Shown here: positions 9,149 to 16,498 of the stretch, in pieces | Numbering within the stretch: the stretch's first letter is position 1 | Layout of the letters: every line of letters begins with the position of its first letter | Source: Hydrogenophaga sp. | GTDB lineage: Bacteria; Pseudomonadota; Gammaproteobacteria; Burkholderiales; Burkholderiaceae_C | Direction of reading: 5' to 3' | DNA length: 34,552 bases | Assembly: GCF_019264445.1 (NCBI RefSeq) | Contig: NZ_JAHVAB010000012.1 | Location: forward strand, 1 to 34,552 | Notes under the pieces: model-generated | The model's database searches: none | What the model was told of the DNA's origin: nothing | Seen by the model: the letters and a program-made list of their open reading frames with translations, nothing else | Translations under genes and position numbers: made by a program

Positions 9149-9846
9149 CCGACCACCGACTCCACTTCCGACATCGGCGCATGGCGCACATCTTCACCCT
9201 TGACGATGAAGATGATCTGCTCGGCGATGTTCTTGGCATGGTCGCCCACGCGCTCGATCGACTTCGCCAGGAACAGCAGGTCCAGGCTGGGCGAGATGGT
9301 GCGGGGGTCTTCCATCATGTAGGTGATGAGCTTGCGCAGGAAACCGTTGTACTCGTGGTCGATGGCGTCATCGCCTTTGATGATGGCCACCGCCATCGCG
9401 GTATCCAGCCGGGCAAAAGAGTCCAGGGTCTTGCGCAGCAGCGCGGCGGCCAGGTCGGCGGCCATGCGCAACTCCGAGCTGGGCAGGTTGCGTGGCGAGC
9501 CGTTCTGGATGATGGACTTGACCATGCGTGCGATGCGGGCCACCTCGTCGCCGGCGCGCTCCAGGTTCTGCGTGGTGCGCGAGATCGCCATCAGAAACCG
9601 CAGGTCACGTGCCGTGGGCTGGCGGCGGCCAATGGTGGAGATGATCTCGTGATCGATCTGCACCTCCATCTGATTGATGCGCGTCTCGTTCTCCAGGACT
9701 TGCTCAGCCGACTCCTGGCTCATGTGGATCAGCGCATACACCGCCTGGTGCAGCTGGGATTCGACCAGGCCGCCCATTTCGAGCACATGCGTGGAGATGG
9801 AGTTCAGCTCGGCGTCGAACTGACTGGAGATGTGTTTGTCGCTCAT
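9145..9846 (-). CDS. phoU: phosphate transport/signalling regulator PhoU
   Basis: The 233-residue all-helical protein shows two PhoU repeats, each with an acidic metal-binding helix: EVQIDHEIISTIGRRQPTARDLRFLMA and then IKGDDAIDHEYNGFLRKLITYMMEDPRTISPSLDLLF. PhoU binds the Pst transporter and PhoR and mediates phosphate-dependent repression of the Pho regulon. It is 45 bases downstream of pstB and overlaps phoB by 4 bases. Confidence 0.96.
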   Translation of the reverse strand: MSDKHISSQFDAELNSISTHVLEMGGLVESQLHQAVYALIHMSQESAEQVLENETRINQMEVQIDHEIISTIGRRQPTARDLRFLMAISRTTQNLERAGDEVARIARMVKSIIQNGSPRNLPSSELRMAADLAAALLRKTLDSFARLDTAMAVAIIKGDDAIDHEYNGFLRKLITYMMEDPRTISPSLDLLFLAKSIERVGDHAKNIAEQIIFIVKGEDVRHAPMSEVESVVG

Positions 9847-9891
9847 GAAAGGTCTCCCGTTGGATCGCTGTGGGGTCGGGTACGAGAGGGC

Positions 9892-10680
9892 TCAGCCGAA
9901 GCGGCCCGTGATGTAGTCTTCCGTCTCGGTCTTGCTGGGCTTGAAGAAAATCTGCTCCGTAGACCCGAACTCGATCAGCTCGCCCAGGTACATGTAGGCG
10001 GTGTAGTCGCTGCAGCGCGCGGCCTGCTGCATGTTGTGCGTGACGATGGCGATCGTGTAGTCCTGCTTGAGTTCGTGCACGAGCTCCTCGACCTTGCCGG
10101 TGGAAATGGGATCCAGCGCCGAAGTCGGCTCGTCCAGCAGCAGAACCGAAGGCTTCACCGCCACGCTGCGCGCAATGCACAGACGTTGCTGCTGGCCGCC
10201 CGAGAGCGACAAGCCGCTCTGGTTGAGCTTGTCCTTCACCTCGTTCCACAGGGCTGCCTTGGACAGCGCCCACTCCACCCGGTCATCCATCTCGCCGCGG
10301 CTCAGGTCTTCGTACAGCTTCACGCCGAAGGCGATGTTGTCGTAGATCGACATCGGAAACGGCGTCGGCTTCTGGAACACCATGCCGATGCGCGCGCGCA
10401 GGAGGTTGATGTCCTGCTTGGCATCCAGAATGTTCTGACCGTAGAAATTGATCTCGCCCTCGGCGCGCTGGCCCGGGTACAGGCTGTACATGCGGTTGAG
10501 CGTGCGCAACAAGGTCGATTTGCCACACCCCGAAGGCCCGATGAAGGCGGTGACCTTGCGCTCTTCGATGTTCATGTTGACGTTCTTGAGGCCCTGGAAC
10601 TTGCCGTAGAAGAAGTTCAGGTTGCGCAACTCAAGCGCGTTCTTGGTGCTGGCTGCGGCGGCCGTAGCGGTGTTGGGCAT
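9892..10680 (-). CDS. pstB: phosphate ABC transporter ATP-binding protein PstB
   Basis: From the ATG at 10680 the protein has 262 residues, with Walker [10 protein letters not shown] (48-56), Q-loop (VFQKPTPFP), signature LSGGQ (159-163), Walker B VLLLDEP (179-185) and the switch His in IVTHNM. It ends with EDYITGRFG as PstB proteins do. It energises phosphate import through PstA and PstC. A 15-residue longer form from 10725 is possible, but the shorter form matches family length (E. coli 257). Confidence 0.96.
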   Translation of the reverse strand: MPNTATAAAASTKNALELRNLNFFYGKFQGLKNVNMNIEERKVTAFIGPSGCGKSTLLRTLNRMYSLYPGQRAEGEINFYGQNILDAKQDINLLRARIGMVFQKPTPFPMSIYDNIAFGVKLYEDLSRGEMDDRVEWALSKAALWNEVKDKLNQSGLSLSGGQQQRLCIARSVAVKPSVLLLDEPTSALDPISTGKVEELVHELKQDYTIAIVTHNMQQAARCSDYTAYMYLGELIEFGSTEQIFFKPSKTETEDYITGRFG

Positions 10681-10725
10681 GTTGGGTTCCGTATCGGTTG
10701 TTCGGTTGTGCAGGACGGGCGGCAA

Positions 10726-11580
10726 TCAGCCCACCTTCTTCTCGCGCAGGAAGACCCGCGCCACGATGTTGAGTGCGAGCACCGAGAGCGTGATCAGCAG
10801 CGCACCGCCCCAGGCCAGACGAATCCAGTTGTCGTAAGGGCTCAGCGCAAACTGGAAAATCACGACCGGCAGGTTGGCCATGGGCGCGCCCATGTCGGTG
10901 CTGAAAAACTGGTTGTTCAAGGCGGTGAAGAGCAGCGGTGCGGTCTCGCCGCTGATGCGGGCCACCGCCAGCAGCAGGCCCGTCATCACGCCGCTCTTGG
11001 CCGCGCGCAGCGTCACCAGCGTGGCCACCTTCCAGCGCGGCGCACCCAGCGCGAATGCGGCTTCGCGCAAGCTGCCAGGCACCAGCCGCAACATGTTCTC
11101 GGTGGTGCGCACGACCACCGGAACGGCGATCAGCGAGAGCGCCAGGCTGCCTGCCCAGCCAGAGAAGTTACCCACGGTGGCCACGGCGATCGCATACACG
11201 AACAGACCCAGGACGATCGATGGTGCAGACAGCATGATGTCGGTCACGAAGCGTGTGAGCTCGGCGGTCTTGCTGGTGTCGCCGTACTCGGCCAGGTACA
11301 CACCCGCGAAGATGCCGATGGGTGTGGAGACCAGCACCGAGAAGCCGACCATCAGCAAGCTGCCCACGATGGCGTTGGCCAGGCCACCGCCCTCGCTGCC
11401 GGGTGCGGGCGTGGACTGGGTGAACATGTTCCAGTCCAGGGCCGCAAGCCCGTTGCTGAACAGCACGCTCAGGATCCAGAGCAGCACGAAGAGGCCCAGC
11501 ACCATGGCGCCCATGGACAGGGACAGACCAACCGCGTTGGCGCGCTGGCGGCGCTTGTAAAGACTTTGGTTGAATTCCAT
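10726..11580 (-). CDS. pstA: phosphate ABC transporter permease PstA
   Basis: The 284-residue inner membrane protein has six predicted helices. The EAA-type cytoplasmic loop (LREAAFALGAPRWKVATLVTLRAAKSGVMTG region, about residues 172-202) contacts PstB. The motif ARISGETAPLLFTALNNQFF is typical of PstA. It forms the transmembrane channel with PstC and lies 10 bases after pstC. Confidence 0.96.
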   Translation of the reverse strand: MEFNQSLYKRRQRANAVGLSLSMGAMVLGLFVLLWILSVLFSNGLAALDWNMFTQSTPAPGSEGGGLANAIVGSLLMVGFSVLVSTPIGIFAGVYLAEYGDTSKTAELTRFVTDIMLSAPSIVLGLFVYAIAVATVGNFSGWAGSLALSLIAVPVVVRTTENMLRLVPGSLREAAFALGAPRWKVATLVTLRAAKSGVMTGLLLAVARISGETAPLLFTALNNQFFSTDMGAPMANLPVVIFQFALSPYDNWIRLAWGGALLITLSVLALNIVARVFLREKKVG

Positions 11581-11590
11581 GGCGGTGTCC

Positions 11591-12589
11591 TCAGAGTCCC
11601 TTGGCCTTTTCGGCGCGCAACAACATGATCTTGGCGGCCGACAGCACGATGAAGGTGATCACGAAGAGCAGGAAGCCCAGCGCGAACAGGGTGGACAGGT
11701 GGAAGTCTGCCGCTTCGCCAAACTCGTTGGCCAGCGTCGATGCGATCGAGGTGCCGGGTGAGAACAGCGAGGTGGGCATGCGGTTGGCGTTGCCGATCAC
11801 AAACGTGACGGCCATGGTTTCGCCCAGCGCGCGCCCCAGGCCGAGCATGATCCCGCCAATGACGCCCTTCTGGGTGTAGGGCAGCACCACACGGCGCACC
11901 ACTTCCCACGTCGTGCAGCCCAGGCCATAGGCCGACTCGCGCAGGATGGGCGGCACGATCTCGAACACGTCGCGCATGACGGCGGCAATGAAGGGCAGGA
12001 CCATGAACGCCAGCACGATGCCAGCGGCCAGAATGCCAAAGCCGTTGGTGCTGCCGCCGAACAGGAAGCCCACCAGAGGCATGCCGCCCAGCATTTTTTG
12101 CACCGGCATCTGGAAATAGTCGGCAAACAGCGGCGCGAACACAAACAGGCCGAACATGCCGTAAATGATCGAAGGAACGGCCGCCAGAAGCTCCACGGCC
12201 GTACCCAGCGGACGGCGCAGCCAGACGGGGCAGGTTTCGGTCAGGAAGAGCGCGATACCGAAGGCCAGCGGCACCGCAATCAGCAGTGCAATGCTCGCAC
12301 TGGCCAGCGTGCCCACGATGGCAATCGCGGCGCCAAATTCTTCATTGATGATGTCCCACTCGACACGCCAGACAAATCCGACGCCGAACTTCTGGAAGGT
12401 CGGCCAGGCGTTGATGAACAGCGAGACGATGATGCCCAGCAGCGCCACCAGCACCAACAGCGAAAACGCCTGCGTGATGCGGTGAAAAAACACGTCCTGG
12501 ATGCGTTGCCGCCGGGCAATCGACTCCATGTCGGGGTTGCCCGTTGTAGCGGACACGGGTTGCGAACTCATGGTGGTACCCAGGCTCAT
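11591..12589 (-). CDS. pstC: phosphate ABC transporter permease PstC
   Basis: The 332-residue membrane protein starts [12 protein letters not shown]. After a polar N-terminus, the first helix is [18 protein letters not shown], followed by a periplasmic loop ([20 protein letters not shown]) and the permease core with [18 protein letters not shown] and the EAA loop [21 protein letters not shown]. These are characteristic of PstC. A start at 12571 (seventh residue) cannot be excluded. It follows pstS after a 94-base gap that contains a hairpin. Confidence 0.96.
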   Translation of the reverse strand: MSLGTTMSSQPVSATTGNPDMESIARRQRIQDVFFHRITQAFSLLVLVALLGIIVSLFINAWPTFQKFGVGFVWRVEWDIINEEFGAAIAIVGTLASASIALLIAVPLAFGIALFLTETCPVWLRRPLGTAVELLAAVPSIIYGMFGLFVFAPLFADYFQMPVQKMLGGMPLVGFLFGGSTNGFGILAAGIVLAFMVLPFIAAVMRDVFEIVPPILRESAYGLGCTTWEVVRRVVLPYTQKGVIGGIMLGLGRALGETMAVTFVIGNANRMPTSLFSPGTSIASTLANEFGEAADFHLSTLFALGFLLFVITFIVLSAAKIMLLRAEKAKGL

Positions 12590-12631
12590 GTTGGTCTTCT
12601 TCCGGAGGTTTCCGGCTCCTCAACACAGTGC

Positions 12632-12659
12632 CCGCCGACCGGGGCAAACCAGACGGCGG
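12632..12659 (-). promoter_or_regulatory. intercistronic hairpin between pstS and pstC
   Basis: CCGCCG (12632-12637) pairs with CGGCGG (12654-12659), with further possible pairing in the loop, and the structure is flanked by direct repeats CACAGTG at 12624-12630 and 12661-12667. No T-run follows. It may protect the pstS message from 3' degradation or limit read-through, giving more binding protein than permease; this is inference. Confidence 0.4.
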
Positions 12660-12683
12660 ACACAGTGCGCGGAACAGCCTAAC

Positions 12684-13715
12684 TTACTTGGCGATTTCCG
12701 TCCAAACCTTGGAGCGAATCTGGGCGGTCAGGCTGTCGGGCAGCGGCACGTAGTCCAGCTCAGCGGCCATGCCCTTGCCGTTCTTGAACGCCCAGTCAAA
12801 GAACTTGAGCACTTCAGCGGACTGCGCCTTGTCGGCCGGGTTCTTGTACATCAGGATGAAAGACGCCGTGCTCACAGGCCAGCTGTCCGCGCCCTTGGCA
12901 TTGACCATCGACACGCCCATGCCGGGCACGCTGAACCAGTCGGCGCTGGCAGCCGCAGCCGCGAACGTCTTGTCATCCGGGCTCACGTACTTGCCGTCGG
13001 CGTTCTGGAGCTGCAGGAAGTTCATGTTGTTCTTCTTGACGTACGCGTATTCCACGTAGCCCAGCGCACCCTTGACGCGGTTGACGTTGGCGGCCACGCC
13101 TTCGTTGCCCTTGCCACCGACCGACGAAGCGGCAGGCCACTTCACGGCGGCGCCCTTGCCCACGGTATCGGCCCACTCCTTGCTGACCACGGTCAGGTAG
13201 TCGGTCCAGTTGAAGGTGGTCCCGGAGCCGTCGGCACGGTGCACCACCGTGATATTGGCATCAGGCAGCGTCTTGCCCGGGTTCAGGGCGGCCAGCTTCG
13301 GGTCGTTCCACTTGACGATCTTGCCCAGGAACATTTCGGCCAGCACGGGGCCGGTCACGCGCAGTTCGCCGGGCTTGAAGCCGTCGAGGTTGATCACAGG
13401 CACCGTGCCGCCAATGATGGCGGGGAACTGCACCATGGCGTCTTTTTCAAGGTCGGCGCCGGGAACGGGGGCGTCGGTGGCGCCAAACGCCACGGTTTTG
13501 GCGCGGATCTGGCGGATGCCACCCGAGGAGCCGATGGACTGGTAGTTCAGGCCCGTGCCGGTTTCTTTCTTGTAGGCCTCAGCCCATTTGGCATAGATCG
13601 GGAACGGGAACGTGGCGCCAGCGCCGGTGATGTCAGCGGCCAATGCGGCGCCCATGCCGGCGGTGGCCATGGCGGCGGCAGCAATGGACTTGAGGAAGAT
13701 GCGTTTGTTGATCAT
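12684..13715 (-). CDS. pstS: periplasmic phosphate-binding protein PstS
   Basis: The 343-residue protein begins with a Sec signal peptide (MINKRIFLKSIAAAAMATAG...ALA, cleavage about residue 26). The mature part starts ADITGAGATFPFPIYAKWAEAY and contains SSGGIRQI, the DAPVP segment and RADGSGTTFNWTDYL, the phosphate-ligand loops of PstS. It captures phosphate in the periplasm for PstCAB. The ATG at 13715 has AGGAG seven bases upstream; longer in-frame starts would read through the Pho box and are rejected. Confidence 0.97.
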   Translation of the reverse strand: MINKRIFLKSIAAAAMATAGMGAALAADITGAGATFPFPIYAKWAEAYKKETGTGLNYQSIGSSGGIRQIRAKTVAFGATDAPVPGADLEKDAMVQFPAIIGGTVPVINLDGFKPGELRVTGPVLAEMFLGKIVKWNDPKLAALNPGKTLPDANITVVHRADGSGTTFNWTDYLTVVSKEWADTVGKGAAVKWPAASSVGGKGNEGVAANVNRVKGALGYVEYAYVKKNNMNFLQLQNADGKYVSPDDKTFAAAAASADWFSVPGMGVSMVNAKGADSWPVSTASFILMYKNPADKAQSAEVLKFFDWAFKNGKGMAAELDYVPLPDSLTAQIRSKVWTEIAK

Positions 13716-13753
13716 TCGGTGACTCCTAGCGGTTGGGATGCAGAACAGCCACG

Positions 13754-13787
13754 AATGTAGGCAGGCAATGTGACATCTCCGTGACAT
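13754..13787 (-). promoter_or_regulatory. Pho box and -10 of the pstS promoter
   Basis: On the minus strand the sequence ATGTCAC-GGAG-ATGTCAC (13787-13770) gives two identical 7-bp repeats spaced by 4 bp, the PhoB-binding arrangement (consensus CTGTCAT). Ten bases after it lies TACATT (13759-13754) as a -10. There is no TTGACA, as expected for a PhoB-dependent promoter. It would drive pstSCAB-phoU-phoBR and so autoregulate PhoB. Confidence 0.88.
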
Positions 13788-13923
13788 CGAACGGTTGTCA
13801 CACAGCGTGTTGCCCCGAGCGCTGTCTGGCCTGCCGGCAGGGTACGGCCATGCGTCACAATCCGGGTCTTCCCGCACCAACCTGCCCCATGGGCCCTTCT
13901 CTGGCCCTACGCCGCCGTCTCGC

Positions 13924-15408
13924 ATGCAAAACGGAACCCTCCTCGCCGCCATCGACCTCGGCTCCAACAGCTTCAGGCTGGAAATCGGCCGGTACCAGTC
14001 CGGCCACATCGAGCGCATCGAGTACCTGAAGGAGACGGTGCGCCAGGGGACGGGGCTGGACGAAGAAAAAAACCTCAGCCAGGCGGCCATGGAACGGGGC
14101 TGGGAGTGCCTGGCCCGCTTTGCCGAGCGCCTGCACGGCTTCAAAAAACAACAAGTGCGGGCGGTGGCCACGCAAACCCTGCGGGAAGCGCGCAACCGGG
14201 ACGAGTTCCTGCGCAACGCCCAGACCATTCTGGGCTTCTCGATTGACGTGGTGTCCGGGCACGAAGAGGCACGCCTGATCTACCAGGGCGTCTCGCGGTT
14301 GCTGCCGCACTCAGACGAGAAGCGCCTGGTGGTGGATATTGGCGGACGCTCCACCGAAATGATCCTGGGTCAGGGATACACCGCGCGCAACATGGAGTCG
14401 TACCGGCTGGGCAGCGTGGCCTGGTCCACGCGCTACTTCCCGCGGGGTCAGTTCAGTGCGTCCGCCTTCAAGACCGCTGAAGTGGCGGCCAAGGCCGTGA
14501 TTGACGAGGCGCTGGACAAGTTTCCGCCTGCGGAGTGGACGGTGGCCTACGGATCTTCCGGCACCGTGGGTGCGGTGGCAGACATGCTGGCCGCCAACGG
14601 CTGGGCATCGGGGGTGGTCACCCGCTCTGGTCTGGACTGGTTGACCGACCGCCTGATCAAGGCGGGCAGCGCAGAGCAGATTCGCCTCGAAGGCCTGAAG
14701 GACGACCGGCGCCCGGTCATTGGTGGCGGCGTGAGCGTGCTGCGTGCGATCTTCGACCTGTTCGGCATTGAGCAAATGGTGCCTGCACAAGGCGCCCTGC
14801 GCCATGGCGCGCTGTACGACCTGATCGACCGCGACACCGACGGTGGTGACGTCCGCGAGCGCACCGTGCGCTGGCTGGCCCACCGCTTCTCGGCCGACGA
14901 GGCGCAGGGCAAGCGCGTGAGCGACGTCAGCACGGCCCTCTTCTCGCAGATCGCCGCGCTGGACGCGCAAAACGAGCGCTACTCGCAAAAACTGGCCTGG
15001 GCCGCGCGGCTGCACGAGATCGGCACACACATCTCGCACGAACGATCTCACCACCACGGCGCGTACATCCTGGACAACGTGGACGCACCCGGCTTTTCGC
15101 TGCCCGAACTGCACCGCATGAGCCAGCTGGTGATGGGCCAGCGCGGCAAACTGCGCAAACTCGAGGAAGCGCTGCAGGACGAACTGTTTGCCAAGCAGTT
15201 GATGGTGCTGCGCCTGGCGGTGCTGCTGTGCCATGCACGGCAGATGCCGGAATACCAGTCCATCAAGCTGAGCTACAAGTCACGCGCTTTCAAGCTGTCC
15301 ACCAACCCCGGCTGGGCGAAGCGCTATCCGCAGTCGGCGTGGCTGCTGGGTGAAGAAGTCGTGGCCTGGCAAAAATCGGCCTGGAAATTCACCGCAGACA
15401 TCCGATGA
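13924..15408 (+). CDS. ppx: exopolyphosphatase Ppx (Ppx/GppA family)
   Basis: The 494-residue protein has the sugar-kinase/actin-like fold motifs: the N-terminal phosphate loop AAIDLGSNSFRLEIG (8-22), SGHEEARLIYQGV, and the second phosphate loop VVDIGGRSTEM (usual DIGGGSTE, with Arg replacing one Gly), plus GSSGTVGAVADM. A C-terminal HD-like helical domain contains AARLHEIGTHISHERSHHHGAYIL. It removes terminal phosphates from polyphosphate; GppA-type pppGpp hydrolysis cannot be excluded. It is divergent from pstS. The ATG at 13924 lacks a clear ribosome binding site; it was chosen because homology to the family begins there. I see no convincing Pho box on this strand. Confidence 0.92.
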   Translation: MQNGTLLAAIDLGSNSFRLEIGRYQSGHIERIEYLKETVRQGTGLDEEKNLSQAAMERGWECLARFAERLHGFKKQQVRAVATQTLREARNRDEFLRNAQTILGFSIDVVSGHEEARLIYQGVSRLLPHSDEKRLVVDIGGRSTEMILGQGYTARNMESYRLGSVAWSTRYFPRGQFSASAFKTAEVAAKAVIDEALDKFPPAEWTVAYGSSGTVGAVADMLAANGWASGVVTRSGLDWLTDRLIKAGSAEQIRLEGLKDDRRPVIGGGVSVLRAIFDLFGIEQMVPAQGALRHGALYDLIDRDTDGGDVRERTVRWLAHRFSADEAQGKRVSDVSTALFSQIAALDAQNERYSQKLAWAARLHEIGTHISHERSHHHGAYILDNVDAPGFSLPELHRMSQLVMGQRGKLRKLEEALQDELFAKQLMVLRLAVLLCHARQMPEYQSIKLSYKSRAFKLSTNPGWAKRYPQSAWLLGEEVVAWQKSAWKFTADIR

Positions 15409-15430
15409 GGCCAACAGTGCAAACACCGCA

Positions 15431-15459
15431 CTGTCACCGCTTCGTCACGCATTTGTCAT
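15431..15459 (+). promoter_or_regulatory. three-repeat Pho box before the RHH/basic-tail gene
   Basis: Three 7-bp repeats stand in strict 11-bp register: CTGTCAC (15431-15437), TCGTCAC (15442-15448) and TTGTCAT (15453-15459), each separated by 4 bp. This is the PhoB-binding arrangement extended to three half-sites. It points at the gene starting at 15522 and lies just after the ppx stop. The last repeat also contains the -35-like TTGTCA. Confidence 0.82.
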
Positions 15460-15467
15460 AACGGTGT

Positions 15468-15485
15468 AAACGGTATATACCGTTT
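15468..15485 (+). promoter_or_regulatory. perfect 18-bp palindrome over the -10 region (candidate operator)
   Basis: AAACGGTATATACCGTTT is a perfect inverted repeat covering the likely -10 (TATATA, 15474-15479). A further ACGGT half-site lies 9 bp upstream (15461-15465), so ACGGT occurs at 15461 and 15470 and inverted at 15479. A protein bound here would block the promoter. The ribbon-helix-helix-like product of the gene is the obvious candidate, by analogy with autoregulated RHH repressors; not shown. Confidence 0.65.
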
Positions 15486-15521
15486 AAAATTTCACTCCTT
15501 TTCAACCATCGGAGTGAGCAC

Positions 15522-15965
15522 ATGGCCAGTCAGAGCAGCAAATCCAGCCCCAAAAAACCCAAGCTGGTGCGCGACAGCTTCACCATCCCCAAGAACGAGT
15601 TTGCGGCCATCGAGAAGCTCAAGGACCGCGCGATCGCACTGGGCACGAGCGTGAAGAAAAGCGAGCTGTTGCGCGCGGGTTTGATGAGCTTGCAGGGGCT
15701 CGGTGACGCCGCCTACAAAGCAGCGCTGGCCGCTGTACCCACACTGAAGACCGGGCGCCCGGCGGTGACCAACACAAAGGCGGCACCCAAGGCGACAGCA
15801 ACTGCAGCGGCCAAACCCGCTGTAAAGGTGGTCGCCAAATCTGCCGCAAAGCCCGCGACCCCGACAGCCGCCAAGAAGGCGTCCGTCAAAAAGGCGGTCG
15901 CCCCAGTGGCAAGCGCACCGGCACCGCGAGCACGCCGCACCAGCGCAGCGGCCAAAAAGGCTTGA
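15522..15965 (+). CDS. RHH-like DNA-binding protein with AlgP/histone H1-like basic tail
   Basis: The 147-residue protein has three parts. Residues 1-15 are Lys/Ser/Pro rich. Residues 16-60 (VRDSFTIP, then KNEFAAIEKLKDRAIALG, then SVKKSELLRAGLMSL) fit a strand-helix-helix ribbon-helix-helix fold. Residues 80-147 are almost only Ala, Lys, Pro, Val, Thr and Ser, with 12 Lys and 3 Arg and no Asp or Glu, like histone H1-type AlgP tails and the tail of PHB granule protein PhaM. GGAG lies 7 bases before the ATG. Its position between ppx and sixA-ppk and its Pho box suggest a role in DNA and polyphosphate organisation under phosphate starvation. That role is inferred. A general nucleoid protein or a transcription factor are alternatives. 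Confidence 0.75.
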   Translation: MASQSSKSSPKKPKLVRDSFTIPKNEFAAIEKLKDRAIALGTSVKKSELLRAGLMSLQGLGDAAYKAALAAVPTLKTGRPAVTNTKAAPKATATAAAKPAVKVVAKSAAKPATPTAAKKASVKKAVAPVASAPAPRARRTSAAAKKA

Positions 15966-15977
15966 TGCAGCCCGGTT

Positions 15978-15992
15978 GCAGCGAAGCGCTGC
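15978..15992. terminator. short hairpin between convergent genes
   Basis: GCAGCG (15978-15983) pairs with CGCTGC (15987-15992) over a 3-base loop in the 31-base gap between the convergent ends of the RHH-tail gene and sixA. There is no T-run, so it is at best a weak bidirectional terminator. Confidence 0.35.
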
Positions 15993-15996
15993 CGCG

Positions 15997-16479
15997 TCAG
16001 ATCAGCTCGGGCGTCTGAACCGTGACCACGACTGTCTGGCCTGTGCCAGCACGCTCGCGGTGGCGCAGCCACCACACGGCGCCCTTCTTGACCGAGCAGT
16101 CTTCCTCCTGCAGCCGCAGCAGGCGTGCCACCACGCGGCCCAATGTGGGCTGATGCCCGACGACCACCACAGGTGACTTTCCGCATGGCCATTGCACGAG
16201 TTCGAGCAGGGCCAGCAGATCGCCCTCAGGGCAAAGCTCATCGCGAAGCTTGAACTTGCGTCCCAAGGCCATTGCCGTCTGTTCGCAGCGCGCTGCCGGG
16301 CTGCTCCAGATGCGAGCGCCCTCGGGCAGTTGCCGATCCAGCCAGGCCGCCATGCGGGCCGCCTGCTTTTCCCCGCGCGGCGTGAGCCGCCGTGCCAGGT
16401 CCAGGGCGTCACCGGGCCGACCTGTGAGCAGCTCGGGATGCTCTTGCGCCTCCGCGTGCCGCCACAGGATCAGATCCAT
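15997..16479 (-). CDS. sixA: phosphohistidine phosphatase SixA family
   Basis: The 160-residue histidine phosphatase begins MDLILWRHAEA, with the catalytic RH at residues 7-8 (RHG/RHA motif) and the second His at 109 in VVVVGHQPTLGR. Length equals E. coli SixA (161). SixA removes phosphate from phosphohistidine residues; in E. coli it acts on the nitrogen phosphotransferase protein NPr. GGAGGG seven bases before the ATG at 16479 decides this start over 16494 or 16515, which would overlap ppk. It lies 19 bases after ppk on the same strand and is probably co-transcribed with it. Confidence 0.88.
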   Translation of the reverse strand: MDLILWRHAEAQEHPELLTGRPGDALDLARRLTPRGEKQAARMAAWLDRQLPEGARIWSSPAARCEQTAMALGRKFKLRDELCPEGDLLALLELVQWPCGKSPVVVVGHQPTLGRVVARLLRLQEEDCSVKKGAVWWLRHRERAGTGQTVVVTVQTPELI

Positions 16480-16498
16480 GGACCGGCCCTCCATGGCG

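Noticed and set aside
9133..11628. 831-codon plus-strand open frame opposite phoU, pstB and pstA
   Set aside because: It is antisense to three clear genes, His/Gln/Arg rich with no family motifs, and arises from high-GC codon bias of the opposite strand.
13796..13802. TTGTCAC on the plus strand as a Pho box for ppx
   Set aside because: Only a single 7-bp match; the next repeat in 11-bp register (CGTGTTG) does not fit, so ppx control by PhoB is not supported.
13716..14228. N-terminal extension of pstS by 171 residues
   Set aside because: It would place the Pho box, the ribosome binding site and the signal peptide inside the coding region and overlaps ppx antisense.
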